A stretch of 64,000 nt of DNA from contig NC_068576.1 in assembly GCF_025698545.1 (NCBI RefSeq), positions 52,176,390 to 52,240,389 on the forward strand, given 5' to 3'. The notes under the pieces are model-generated. The model did not search any database. It saw only the letters and a program-made list of their open reading frames with translations, and was not told the origin of the DNA. Every line of letters begins with the position of its first letter. Positions within the stretch are counted from its first letter, which is position 1. Positions 36,339-47,828 of the stretch are shown here, in pieces. Source of the DNA: Gossypium raimondii (lineage: Eukaryota; Streptophyta; Magnoliopsida; Malvales; Malvaceae). The position numbers were made by a program, and so were the translations under genes.

Positions 36339-36992
36339 TAGAGGTGTTCATAGGCCAGGCCGAGCCTAACTAAAAAAATCAGACTTGTTTGTTAGGCCCG
36401 GGTCCAGTCTGGCCCGAAAAATGGGCCTAAAATTTTACCCAAGTTTGGCCTGGATAAAAATACTAATACTTGGACTCGGCCTGACCGTATTTATTTTTTA
36501 TATAATTTTAAAATATATATAATACAAAAAATACTAAAAACATGAAAATAAATATTTTCCAACAAATTGAAAATAAATTTTAAAAAATATGTATACTTAA
36601 ATAACACTAAGATAAATGCAACTTAACAAGCAAATGTCTCTAAAAGAATAACAAAATTAACAAATGTCTCTAAAATAATAACAAAATTAACAATAAAACT
36701 AGTTTTATACAATATTCAAACAATAATATCAAAATAGTAGTAACATAATAGTAAAATGGTAGCAAAATAGGGAGAAAACAACAAGAAAATAACATTTAAA
36801 AAAATCAGATTTTTTTGTCCTTGGTGAGTTCGGACCCATGGCCAAAAATGCCTTACTCGAGGCCCAGCCCGTTTTTTTAATGGACCTTATTTTTTTGTCC
36901 AAGTCCATTTTTCGTGCCTATATTTTTATCCAAACCCTCCTACATTTCGAGCGGACCTTCAGGCAGAGTGACCCGACCTATGAACAGGTTTA
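36339..36992. mobile_element. hAT-like non-autonomous element, copy 2
   Basis: About 654 bp. The left end TAGAGGTGTTCATAGG and the reversed right end TAAACCTGTTCATAGG parallel copy 1 (31720-32341). The flanks TTCACAGA (36331-36338) and CTCACGGA (36993-37000) match at 6 of 8, both differences being transitions. The GGCCCG-rich subterminal sequence has decayed, so this copy looks older. Confidence 0.75.
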
Positions 36993-39400
36993 CTCACGGA
37001 CTATTAGTGAATTATGATATAATATTTTATAATTAAATAAAATAGAAAATAATGAAGTACTTATAAATAAATATTAATATTTTATTTAAACATAATTAGG
37101 TAATAATTAATTATAAATAATTATTAAAATCCCAAACTTAAACCCTTAAATCCAATATTCTAAACTCGAGAGTTATTAATATTTATTTATAATAATTATT
37201 ATAATTTATTTACAAGTTTTCCATGTTTTTTGTTTTAGTTAATAATAATGTGTTGTGTTATTATTCATTGATGATGCATGACACTTATACATCGTGAAAA
37301 AAGAATAAGAACGGGTTGCATATTTTAACCTGGATATCCATATTAGCTCTCTTTTCAATTTAGGGATTTGATTTATGTTCATGTGACTCTCTTTGCAACC
37401 AAACTCTCGTTTTTTTTCTCCATTACATAGTCTTTGCCCTGGTTTAAGCTGGAGAAAGCGTTTAAAACATATGTATTTGTTTAAATAAAAATAAAAATAA
37501 AAATAAAAATAAAAATATTAGAAGAGTATCGAAAGGGGTAGAATCAAAGTGGGGGAGAGAGTGAAAGACAGATTTGGTAAAGGTAATTAGGTGGCCCTCC
37601 TATCAACTACAATCTAGGGGTCTCTTTGGTTATAAAAGAAATGCAAATTCTGAATATATCTGGTGAGTGGGGCAAGTTTTTAACATAATTACTTTTATTT
37701 ATTTATTAATAGCCAGTTATGATGTATGATGCACAAAGTTGAACAAGAGAAAAACGAGTCCACTTTATCATAAAATATGGGAGATTGTCATGTCATTAGA
37801 ATCAAATCCCCTCTGTATCTTTATGCACTTCCTATGCATGTGAGGGTTGACATTTGACAACCTAAGCTTCTATATATTGGAATAAATATAAACAACCACC
37901 AACACTTAATTGTTTTGTAAGCTAATAATAATTCAATAACTTAAGTTATTTTATTTGTTATAAAAATAATTAATTTGCAATTTAAAAGATAATACATAAT
38001 GCAAAAGAAAAATGAACGCATTCTTCATTAAATGATAAATAATCAAATGGTTGAAATTATTGGTTTCCAAAGAAATAAATTTCTTTTCAATAGATTATCA
38101 AACAATGCTTAAATTGCATACTAAATTATTTATTAATGAAAATAGTTAATATTTATATTAATTATTTTTGTTTACTCATGTTGGAAGGTGTGCTTGATTT
38201 GTCGAATTTTACAGGAATGTAAAATTAGTAAAATATAAGATTAACTTTTTTAGTTTATTTGATTGAAATGTAAAAACATATGTTTTGTTGACGAAATGTA
38301 TAATTACCTAAGAGTAAATTTTATTAAATTGTCCTTATTATAGAATTTTTATTTTATAAGTTCAACATATTTTAATCTTAGTTTAAAAACTAAATTTTAT
38401 TACACATTGTTTTATCATATGAATTCAATTCAACAACCATTAAATTTAGTTTATTTCTATGGTTTATTTTAGAGAATTTAGTAACCTAAAATTTACAATA
38501 TAAACCTCTAATTAAGTTTTACTTATTTGGTTTGGGGCTCCCAACAACTCTTAAGAAATTTGAGTTGTAAAACAATTGTTTTAAAAATAAAATTGTTAGT
38601 GTTGATGAGAATCAAGATTTTGTTTCGTTTTAAAAATTCAAATACTGTAATTTCATTTTATTCACAGATTGTAATGCATGATTCGGTCAACAAAAATTAT
38701 TTTAAATTAAAATTTTAAAGTATTAAATTATTTCTTGATACTGATTCTAGATTAGTCTAACAGTGAACGTGTGAGATAGAGAGTGAAAATTAAGGAAGAT
38801 TTGAAACATTTAAGTAAAACTGAGAAGAAAGTCGTCTGAAATTGTATGGGAACCCTATTTCTCTTGCTCCATGCATCCTCTCTACTGCTGTTTTTCTTTT
38901 TTCAATTAGAAGTCAAGTTCTGGAAACCTACCCCCCCTGCCCCCTTTTCTCTTACCAAAATCTGTGCTTTCCTTTTTCAATACTTGTGTCTTAAATTCAC
39001 ATTAAATGCTCACCTCTATTTTGATTTTTAAATTTCATTTGACTCCATAAATGTTAAATCAATTAACTTCTTCGATTAATCTCAAATTTCATCTTTGAAT
39101 ACATCTTACCTTGGGTACCTTATAAAGGAAAACGCGAATCATATGATAATGTAACACTCATATCTGTGCCATGATGTCTCAAAAAGTTATTTCACCATAA
39201 ATTTGAAATAATCATATTTTTCTTTAATTTATATTTAAATATGCTATTTGAAACTTATATTTAAAAAATTAAAGTTTAATAGATAATATTAATAAATTTG
39301 GTAAGTTTAAATATAAATAATTTAATACTTCGAGTTTTGATTTAAAAATTAAAATGGTCTAGCTCAAATAAATAAAAATAAAATTAAGAAATTAAAAAGC
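36993..39400. other. Intergenic DNA without recognisable genes
   Basis: Very AT-rich. 37485-37520 is a pentanucleotide AAAAT microsatellite. No coding signal is seen on either strand. Confidence 0.4.
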
Positions 39401-39446
39401 ACTAGGTAATTCCTCTTTCCTTTTATCAGGGTCTAAAGGTTTCGGG

Positions 39447-39860
39447 TCAGCCCATTGAAAACGAAAACCCGATCGCATCGATGAGTAAGTTGCCCGGTTC
39501 TAGAAGATCGGAAAGGGCATTTATAGTTGATGCAATCTGAACCCCGTCATGCATTTTAGAATTCACGAAGCGATAACATAACATTATGGCGTAGCAGATC
39601 ACTGCTCTTGGCACCGTCAAAAATGGAATACTCATCTGCCTCTGCATACTGATTACTGAGTAGGCAAAAAAAAAAACATTGGTTGCGTATTGAGTGCCAC
39701 GTGGAAGGAAAGTGGTGTGAAGCATAGGCCACACGTGTACAGTGCAAAGCCACGGGCAGAGTGGCGGGGCTAACCGGGATATTCGGGCACTACCTGTGGT
39801 TGGAGAAACAAAAACCTCGGAACAAGTGCCGACGTTAAAGTAATGACCCACATCATGCAT
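39447..39860 (-). other. Open frame of unknown nature in a GC-richer island
   Basis: 137 codons from an ATG at 39860 to a stop at 39447, in an island (about 39420-39870) markedly less AT-rich than its surroundings. The predicted protein (MHDVGHYFNVGTCSEVFV...) resembles no family I know and lacks clear domains. It has three His/Pro/Trp-rich phrases and no signal peptide. The opposite strand carries two G-box words, CCACGTGG (about 39699) and ACACGTGT (about 39732). The island could be an exon of a diverged or non-coding transcript, or a regulatory block. A protein product is unproven. Confidence 0.25.
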
Positions 39861-39870
39861 TCCTTTTCTT

Positions 39871-40619
39871 GTTGTTTAGCACTTTTTTTCTTGTTTTTAT
39901 TATTTTCACCTTTTTTTTTTCGTCGTGTACCGAACAAATTTAATAAAATTCCTTCAATATCTTTTTCAAAAGCTAACCAGTAACAATAAAATTTTAAATT
40001 TTAAATTACCGATATCATCTTCTACTTTATTTTACATTTGAAATCTATGTTATTTCCATTGAATTTATGTCATCAAAATAAGTTTTAATTGTATATATTG
40101 ATAATTATTATCAAAATTATATTTTTTATATTAATAATATTTTAATGATTTAATTATTAAATTTATCGATAGATTTATATTTATTATGCATGGAAATTTT
40201 TGAATTAATTATATATATTTATCATATCGATCTAAAAAAAGTATATATATGAATATTCGTTGAATGATTGAAAGTTTCTTTTTACGAAACTAAAATTAAA
40301 ATTTTGAATTTATGTCAAATTTGAGATGAGTAAGCTATATGAGCGAGATATGAAATATGAAAGTTGGATTGTTAAAACTAATAATTACAAAAAATATAAA
40401 ATTATTTTAATTTTACACGGTACAAATGAGTCCCTTCCTATTACAAATACTTAATTAATTAAATGATAATTCAATTTAATTTATTCATATAATTACCCAA
40501 GTGAAGCTCAATCATCAAGGTTTAAAATTCCAAAAGTTCTACTTAACATTTCAATCAAACAGTATCAAATAAGGTTTAAACTCAATTTTAAATAATAATA
40601 TAGATATATTAAGGGTAAA
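39871..40619. other. AT-rich intergenic DNA
   Basis: Low-complexity AT-rich spacer. Nothing is recognised. Confidence 0.4.
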
Positions 40620-41500
40620 TTAGTAATATATGCTGATTTTGAAAGATAATGGAGAAATAGATTAATTTTGTAGAGAAAATAGGAAATACGTCCTGCAAGC
40701 ACATGTTTGAAAATGTAATCTACAAAATGCATTTTCTTTAATAACTTGACGTATTTGTTTCTCTAATCTAATGGTTAAATGTTAATGACATTATCCTTGA
40801 ATCTTGGGTTTAATATCTCTCCTACTCACATTTGTTTTTTTATTTAATGTTGTTTTAAATTTTTTAAAAATTTAATTAAAATTAATAAATATAATATTTT
40901 CAACTTTTTAATTCATATTTTAATTAATAACTTTTATTTATATAAATAAAATAATAAACATGTAATTATATAATAAAAATATATTTTATATATATCATTA
41001 AGTTAAAAATATTTTAATTAATAACTCATTTATTTATACTTACAAATTAATAAATATGTCATTCTATAATGAAATTATATATTATATATTTATTATTATG
41101 TTAAATATATTTTATTGTAACTAATTTGTTTGATACATTTTCTGTATACTAAATGTTTATTTTCTCTACTTACATTGTGGCTATAGTAAAATTTAATTTT
41201 ATAAAATTAAAATTAATCTTTATTATATATATTAACAAACGAGTTATTAATTACAAAGATGAGTTAAAAAATTATTTATTAATTAAAGATTAAAAAAGTT
41301 TAAAACAAAAAAATCTAAATATGAGTAAGAAAAGAATTAAACTCGAGGCTTAAAGAAACTAACATGTTCAATTACTAAAAGATACACATATTGTAGAACA
41401 CCTTTTCAGACACGTAAAGAGCATATGCTTATTGCAAGATACGTTTTTAGTTTCTCTCCAAAATTAACTGATTTTCTTCAAAATTATTGGATAAGTTAAA
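40620..41500. mobile_element. Foldback-type element with long inverted repeats
   Basis: About 250 bp on the left (TTAATTTTGTAGAGAAA...ACGTCCTGCAAGCACATG...CTCCTACTCACATTTG) align with the reverse complement of 41240-41480 (TTAATTTTGGAGAGAAA...ACGTATCTTGCAATAAGCATATG...TTCTTACTCATATTTAG). The centre is extremely AT-rich and non-coding. Boundaries are approximate and no target duplication was fixed. It could be a non-autonomous MULE. Confidence 0.6.
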
Positions 41501-43757
41501 TGTAAATAAAATGAGTAAATTTTAAGAAATGTAAATAAATAAGGTTTGAGTTTGACCGGTGAGATAAATAAGGGTAAAATACCGGGTAAACACCTGTCCA
41601 TACTATAACACTTTTTAGCGTTTAAAATAATAATGGTCTATTCTTCTTTACTAAACAAAAGAAAAACTATTTTCAATGTACAATTGATTGGAGAAGAAAA
41701 GTATATATGGCTTTGTCTATGAGTGATTTGTCCCTTTTCTTATGAAATGGTATTAAATATTTTGTAAGATTTTTTTGGGTTCAATTTTTATGTAAATTGA
41801 TTGGTATTCAACAATAATTGATTCCAAATGAAAACGAAAATGGAGAACAACTGGCAATTAAATAATTTATGATATTATTTAATTTAACTTTTTTTAAAAA
41901 ATAAATTATTTCAAGGAGAGGCTCCTATCACAATAGGACATCAAAGGCCGAAAAAAACCATGGCATGGATGGCATCATTCATAATCATCATTATCAATGA
42001 TAAAAAATAAAAGGAAGAGTATGGAACGCGTGGTCCCTACTTTCGATGGGTTTTTGGGAGGTGGGTCCCCCAGTGAAGTTGGAAAGAGAAAGGGTCATGA
42101 AAACGACAAAATAATTATGACCCAAAAAATAATATAAATAAAATAATTTTAGTAAAAGGCCAAGGAATGACGTTATTAAGAGGCTGAGTGAAGGGAGAGG
42201 CGGTGAGGATACCGTGAAATTTCCCTTTTTCTTTAGTAAAATAATTTAACTATAATTATTTTATTTTTAAGAAATTATTTTAAAAAGGGAGAGTTTAGTG
42301 TGTAGTACAAAGTACAGTTGGAGGGCTTCTTGGAAGTTAAAGACAAGTCATATTCTCATTTATAGCGCGTGGGTCTAACCCACTACGCATTACTTGCAAG
42401 TTGCAATGCTTTCTTCTTCTTTTTTCTTAATGATTAGATTGTACTCTTTTAAACTTTAAGACCTTTTTTCGATTTTGCCCAAAAAAAGAAAAATTGAAAT
42501 GTTATGAATTTTCCCAACTTTAGTGAAAGTGGGGCATGTTACATTTTGGATTATAGTTGTAATGTTGCAACTAATTATGATATGAAACAAATTCAAAATA
42601 GTGTTTGTTTAAGGGATTAAACTTGGCATACAATTACAGCATATGACATGATCAAGGCTTAAAAATAAACTATAAGATCATACCCTTTTAAGTAACCTTC
42701 GCTTTGAATCCAAAAATTGCCCTACATCCACCCCCCAATATATTTTGTTTCTTCACCTTTGCTCACATGAACATGGCATGCTTGCCCCTAAAAACAGGTG
42801 AGATTTATCAGCAATTAATTAAAAAATAGAATATTTTTCTAACTCCATTTTTGAGAGCTTTTTGCTATTTACCAAAAGGTAACTAAATGAATATTTATTG
42901 ATTCTCAATAAATCTTTTAATGAAGAGGGACAAATCGGAAAAAATTAAAAAGCAAAAATTAAGTTTGGAGAGGGAGAGAGAGAGAGCATGCACAATGTAG
43001 TGCAAAAGAGGAGCCGAGAATATGGCGGTGTAGTCGTTACGTTAACGCGCAGTGGACTAGCGTGGTGTCTGCCTCAGATATTGACGTAACGTTAGAATAT
43101 GGAGTGTGGGGCTTTGTCTTCGAAGATTTAGTCCATAACACGAGACTACCCATTTTCTTCTTCTACCCCTCTCTTCTTCCCCAAATCACCCATTTGCCAT
43201 TTTGCTTTTGCTTCATATTAATTTCACCGCAAAATTTGCACTACAAATTATTTTTGTAATATTTTTATTAAAAACAATACATTATATATGGGGAATGGGA
43301 GATGATTATATGAAAAATAATAATTCTTAACCGTTAAGAAAAATCTGAAAATTATATGTATATATATCTATGATTAATATTTACTATTTTTATGCAATAA
43401 ACCTATTTAACTATGTATTATTAGATCAAATTCTTTTAATTGGCTTTACCAGAAAATTTTACATTATTCATACAATATTTTCATAATTCTATGATTTATT
43501 GCAGTTGTGTATTGTTTCCCCTAGTATCTTAAATATTTATAGAAAATTTCTAGGATTTTTTAATTTTTTTTCTCAACCCAATGGCATCATAGTAATTATG
43601 AATCTAAATGAATGGCAATAACCGGAAATAATCACAAACTTGGAGATGCAGGTATTTTGAGCCAATGGATTCACTTGCACGGACTCCTAAAACCTGCCGC
43701 TGTTTATAATTTCTTTTTAAGGTATTTTCCCTCCCAACAAAGAACAAAGCCTTCCCC
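41501..43757. other. Intergenic DNA and upstream region of the FLZ gene
   Basis: No gene is recognised. 42000-42100 and 42990-43130 are less AT-rich than their surroundings. The latter has an AG microsatellite followed by GTTACGTTAACGCGC, and could hold distal promoter sequence. Confidence 0.4.
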
Positions 43758-43766
43758 CTATAAAAT
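43758..43766 (+). promoter_or_regulatory. TATA box of the FLZ gene
   Basis: CTATAAAAT lies within CCCCCTATAAAATTC, about 120 bases before the ATG at 43879. This placement argues that the in-frame upstream ATG at 43612 lies outside the transcript. Confidence 0.65.
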
Positions 43767-43878
43767 TCTACCCTTAATTTCTTCCCCCACTCGTCTTCTT
43801 CCTTCTCTTCACCCTTTCATTTTCCGATTTCCTTCGAGGATCCCTAAAGGCCAAGCCTCCAACAGAGAGAAAATACAA

Positions 43879-44566
43879 ATGGAGTCTTCAGGACCTTCAA
43901 GGAGGACTTGTTTCATCCAAGAAGATGATGGATTGGCTTCCATTGTAGATATGGAGGCTGGATATTCAGGAAGCCATTACCAAAAGGTTAACCAAAATGG
44001 GTTTCTTTCAAGACCTCTTTGTTACTCTAGAAGGAGTAGTTTGAGGAATCTATCTTCTTTTTCTTCTTCATCTTCTTCTGGTTCAGTTTCTTCTCCGAGG
44101 CCTGCTCGCTTTTATGATGCCAGATTTGAAGACGTTCATCAACCCTATTTCTTGGATGTTTGCTTTCTTTGCAAGAAGCCTCTTGGGTGTAACCGTGACA
44201 TCTTCATGTACAGGTTCGTCCTTAATTTTCAGTCTCTTAGAAAGAAAGATCAGAATTTTGGGAAGGCCGATTGGATCTTTCTATGCATATTTGCTTAATG
44301 AATTTTCCCCTTAAGATTTTTCTTACAAGTCTAGTAGACAGATTTGGTTTTTGCTGATTGGTGTTTGGTTTTTTTGCAGAGGGGACACACCTTTCTGCAG
44401 TGAAGACTGCAGACAAGAACAAATCGAGATAGATGAAGCTAAAGAAAAGGACATGAACCTTTCTTCCTCAGTGAAAGCTATGAGAAAGAAGGGCCAAAGG
44501 GAGTCTACATCTCCGAATGAAGCTCAAGGTTACTCTATTCGAACTAGCACAGTTGCAGCTGCTTAA
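43879..44566 (+). CDS. FCS-like zinc finger (FLZ, DUF581) protein
   Basis: Two exons, 43879-44213 and 44380-44566, encode 173 aa. The N-terminus (MESSGPSRRTCFIQEDDGLA) and a Ser-rich tract (residues 53-72) precede the FLZ domain at about residues 88-135. The domain is FLDVCFLCKKPLG..RDIFMYR, then GDTPFCSEDCRQEQIEIDEA and KEK. Its zinc ligands are Cys95, Cys98, Cys118 and Cys122, and the intron splits the Arg codon of MYR, as is usual in the family. FLZ proteins bind SnRK1 kinase subunits and act as scaffolds in energy and ABA signalling (family knowledge). An in-frame ATG at 43612 would add 89 residues, but they lie across the TATA box and look like promoter, so the downstream start is preferred. 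Confidence 0.93.
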
Positions 44567-46860
44567 ATCACACCACAAAGGAAATAAACAAAAACATATC
44601 TACCATATATATATATGAATAGTTCAAAAAAAAAAAAAAAAGAAGAGAAGGGAAAGGTGGTGGAGATCATCAATGAAGAAAAGGGCCAAGGAGAGAGGAG
44701 AGGATGAAGAAATCTATATTTTGAGTGGTTTGTTATCCCCTTTATAAAACATACTGCTATAGTTTTAGCTCTGTGAATGTTATATCTATATGAGGATATG
44801 AAATTAGCCTGCCCAGGATCTACTCTATGATATGGCTCCCTTTTTCTTTTTGGGGTTTTTTGGGGGTTAATTACTGATTATATTTTTTTTTTGGGTTCTT
44901 AAGAAATGTTAATGCATCACGAAGAATGATGAGAACTGTTTTTTTTCCATTTCTATTTTCAGTATCACTAATGTATAATGAAAATGACATAAATGGAACT
45001 TACTGAAAAAGCTGTTGATTTTGTTTTTCTATTTCATTGTTGAGTTTATTTATTATTGCACTTGCTCATCTTTTTTTACCTATTGAGGCATCTTAAGTTG
45101 AAAGGGTGAAGTGGGAATATGGAGAAAGAAGGAAAAAGTGGGTTACTTTTTCTGGTAAAAAAGCATTGCTTCCTATATCAGAATTGGTGGGTGTCACTGC
45201 CACAACCAGAGTTCCCACCAGGGAAACAATGGCTGAGGCTTCATCATCAATTGGAATTTCTTCTTTCTACTTTTTGGGACCATTTTGGACCTAATTGTAT
45301 TGGATGTGTAAAGCACATATTTTTACTTTTATGTTGGAATGTTGAAGAATAGGGAAGTAGGTTGGTGGATGGTTGAGATTTCTAGAGACCACTACCAAAG
45401 ATCTGTGTGGGAATTGATGAACTAAGGCCAGAAGTCGAGATGATTACTGAACAAGGCTAAAGGGGTAAATGGTGATGAGTTTTAAGTAATCCCAGTTCAA
45501 CCAGAAGTGATTGGAGCCATTGTTTTGAGTGATGGACATAAGACTGAACATTTAGTATCATCACACCAAAGAGCTGAGAGTGAGGAATTTAGGGTTGGGC
45601 TTTACATTTAGGAGGGTCTAAACTGAACTCTAAAGCCTTAGTAGGTAAACATCACATGGATTTTGTAGGGGCCAACCCAAGGGATTAATGATATACAAGT
45701 CCATGAATCCAAAGGGTCTGCCATGATGCCTTTATTTTCATAGTAAAACTAGTCAAAAAACATGTAGCCAGAATTATTTTAATTGGATCTCGCAATCAAG
45801 TTTAAGGTGTCACGTGAGGTAATGGAAATACTGTTTTTAAGTTTCAAGACAATGTGAGGATGTACAAAATGGTTTTATCATGTGGAAGAAACTTTACGAT
45901 GTACTATGATTTTTAGTTGGCTTTGGTATGAATTAGATGGTTTTATACTATAATAAAAATTTTAACTAAATTTAGTGTCATTTGATTAGATGACTTAATT
46001 CAATTGATTTTTTAAAAATAAGATGAACTGATAGGAAAAAAACCCGATAAAGTAAAACAATAATAAAAATAAGAAGTCTACTTAAATCCAAGACATTAGG
46101 CTTCAATATAATCTCTAAGGACAAATAGTGTAATCCATGTAGTTTATTATCAACAAAACATGAGCAGTCTTATTAGTATCTTTACAAAACGAAAAGAAGG
46201 AAAAGAATTGAAAAGCAAAGTCGAATCCAATCCTTTAATAATAATTCAAAATTAGAGGCATCCACATAAGCATGGTGAAAAGTTCGTCAAAACCCTCGAC
46301 TATCAGTCTCTATTACAGCATTGTCTAAATGGACTTGAAGCAAGAAAGAGCTTCCCTCACAACAAGAATTTTTGACAAAAAAGGATCAAGAGTACTCTCC
46401 ATAAAACCCGAAATACATTGCATGAAGTCACCTGCATCATTTCGCACAACCACCACCCATCCCATACACCCATTGTGAGCAAAAGTGGCACATCAACATT
46501 AAATTTTATCTTTCCCTTTCCGACCTAAGGCAGCAAGCATGCGGAATGGATTAAAAGTATGAATCAAATATAAATATCTATTTACCTTAAAAACCTCGTG
46601 TACATATACATTTCAAAAGGAATTTTTTAATTATCACATATATTGTTTTTTCTTAACGCAAGTTTATATTATCCAAATAACTACAAATACAAATAAAAAT
46701 AAAAAATAAAACGATACCAAGTATAGTTGAGTTGAAAATAAAATATACTCTAATATCAACTAAAATAAATATAAAATAAGATAATAAAGTACAATTAAAT
46801 ACCAATAAATTTTAGTAGAGTGATAAGACACATTACATTTAAAAATATATATTACTAAAG
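44567..46860. other. 3' UTR of the FLZ gene and intergenic DNA
   Basis: The first 300-400 bases are probably 3' UTR. Beyond about 45000 there are short open frames on the + strand (45106-45352) with no family resemblance. 46040-46560 contains non-repetitive sequence without a convincing frame. Confidence 0.4.
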
Positions 46861-46986
46861 GTGGGTTTAGATAGGCGACGCGTTTACCTACTATTAGTGT
46901 AAAAATAAGGATAACAATTAAATTAGATACTATAGCGTAAAATAAAAATAAATTATACGCACCGCATTACCTATCCAAATACACAC
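46861..46986. mobile_element. Short MITE, family shared with 4264-4416
   Basis: The left end GTGGGTTTAGATAGGCGACG and the reversed right end GTGTGTATTTGGATAGGTAA form the inverted repeat. The inner AGTGTAAAAATAAGGATAAC matches the inner part of the other copy. 126 bp, non-coding. Confidence 0.65.
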
Positions 46987-47241
46987 TAATACCACTCTAA
47001 ATATATACCATAAAACAAAAATAAAAAACTACTAAAAAAGGTACACGCGGTTAAGCAAAGACGTGATTAGCTTAGACATGATCTCTTTTTCTCAAACATT
47101 AATTGTTTACTTAATTTTTTCTTTTTATAAATGGGCTGGTGTGCTGGCATCTCTTCTATAAAACAAATCTAATCTATCTTGTGGAAAATTATTTTGCAAA
47201 ACCAATAAAAGGTAAAAGTACTTTCGAATATCTTATATTAA

Positions 47242-47549
47242 GGTTCAAATTATATTTTATCCATTCATTCAAAAATGAGTAAATTAGTCATTGTAAGTTA
47301 AATTAAAGAGCAAATTGGTCTTTTTGTTAAAATTTCATCAATTTTACTATTAAAACCGACATTGCTAATGAAATAAACAGACAATCACACGTGACATACT
47401 GCATATACCTCATACTGACATATAAGAACCAATTTTTAATAGTAAAAATAGATAATTTTTTAACAGAAAGAGTAGTTTGCTCTTCGATATAATATATAGA
47501 CACTAATTTGCCCATTTTTTAGTAGAGGGGTAAAATGTAATCGAACTAC
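47242..47549. mobile_element. MITE with inverted repeats of about 115 bp
   Basis: The left arm contains GGTTCAAATTATATTTTATC, AATGAGTAAATTAGT and AAAGAGCAAATTGGTC. The reversed right arm contains AGTTCGATTACATTTTACCC, AATGGGCAAATTAGT and GAAGAGCAAACTACTC. The arms meet around a short CACGTGAC-containing loop. It lies about 280 bases upstream of the EndoU gene, so it may touch its promoter. Confidence 0.7.
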
Positions 47550-47828
47550 AAGTATAAGTCCTCTATGAGAATTTTACCACTAATAAAATATTTACCTTGT
47601 AAAATATTAGTGGGGAAGCTGGTGAGAATTTAAGAGAATGGTCACAAAATAACAGTTGAAACAGTTAAGGCCATCCACGTGGCATGAGGTGTATGGTGGA
47701 AGCTCGTCGGCAAACTTGAAGTTTACATTACCCGCTTAAAAACGAAAGTTAGAAAAAATCTTCTACCTTCTTAGATCAGATCACATCGCAGTTTCTCATT
47801 TCCCTCGATTCACTTATTTTGTTCACAT

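Noticed and set aside
36993..43000. Search for tRNA, rRNA or organellar insertions in the large spacer
   Set aside because: No B-box with cloverleaf partner, rRNA core words or chloroplast gene sequence was seen by eye.
43612..43878. In-frame upstream start adding 89 residues to the FLZ protein
   Set aside because: The stretch contains the TATA box and CT-rich leader, and the family starts at the MESSG-like residue. The ATG at 43879 is preferred.
45106..45352. Short + strand frames downstream of the FLZ gene
   Set aside because: No family resemblance or splice context. Two overlapping frames are equally open, so neither is supported.
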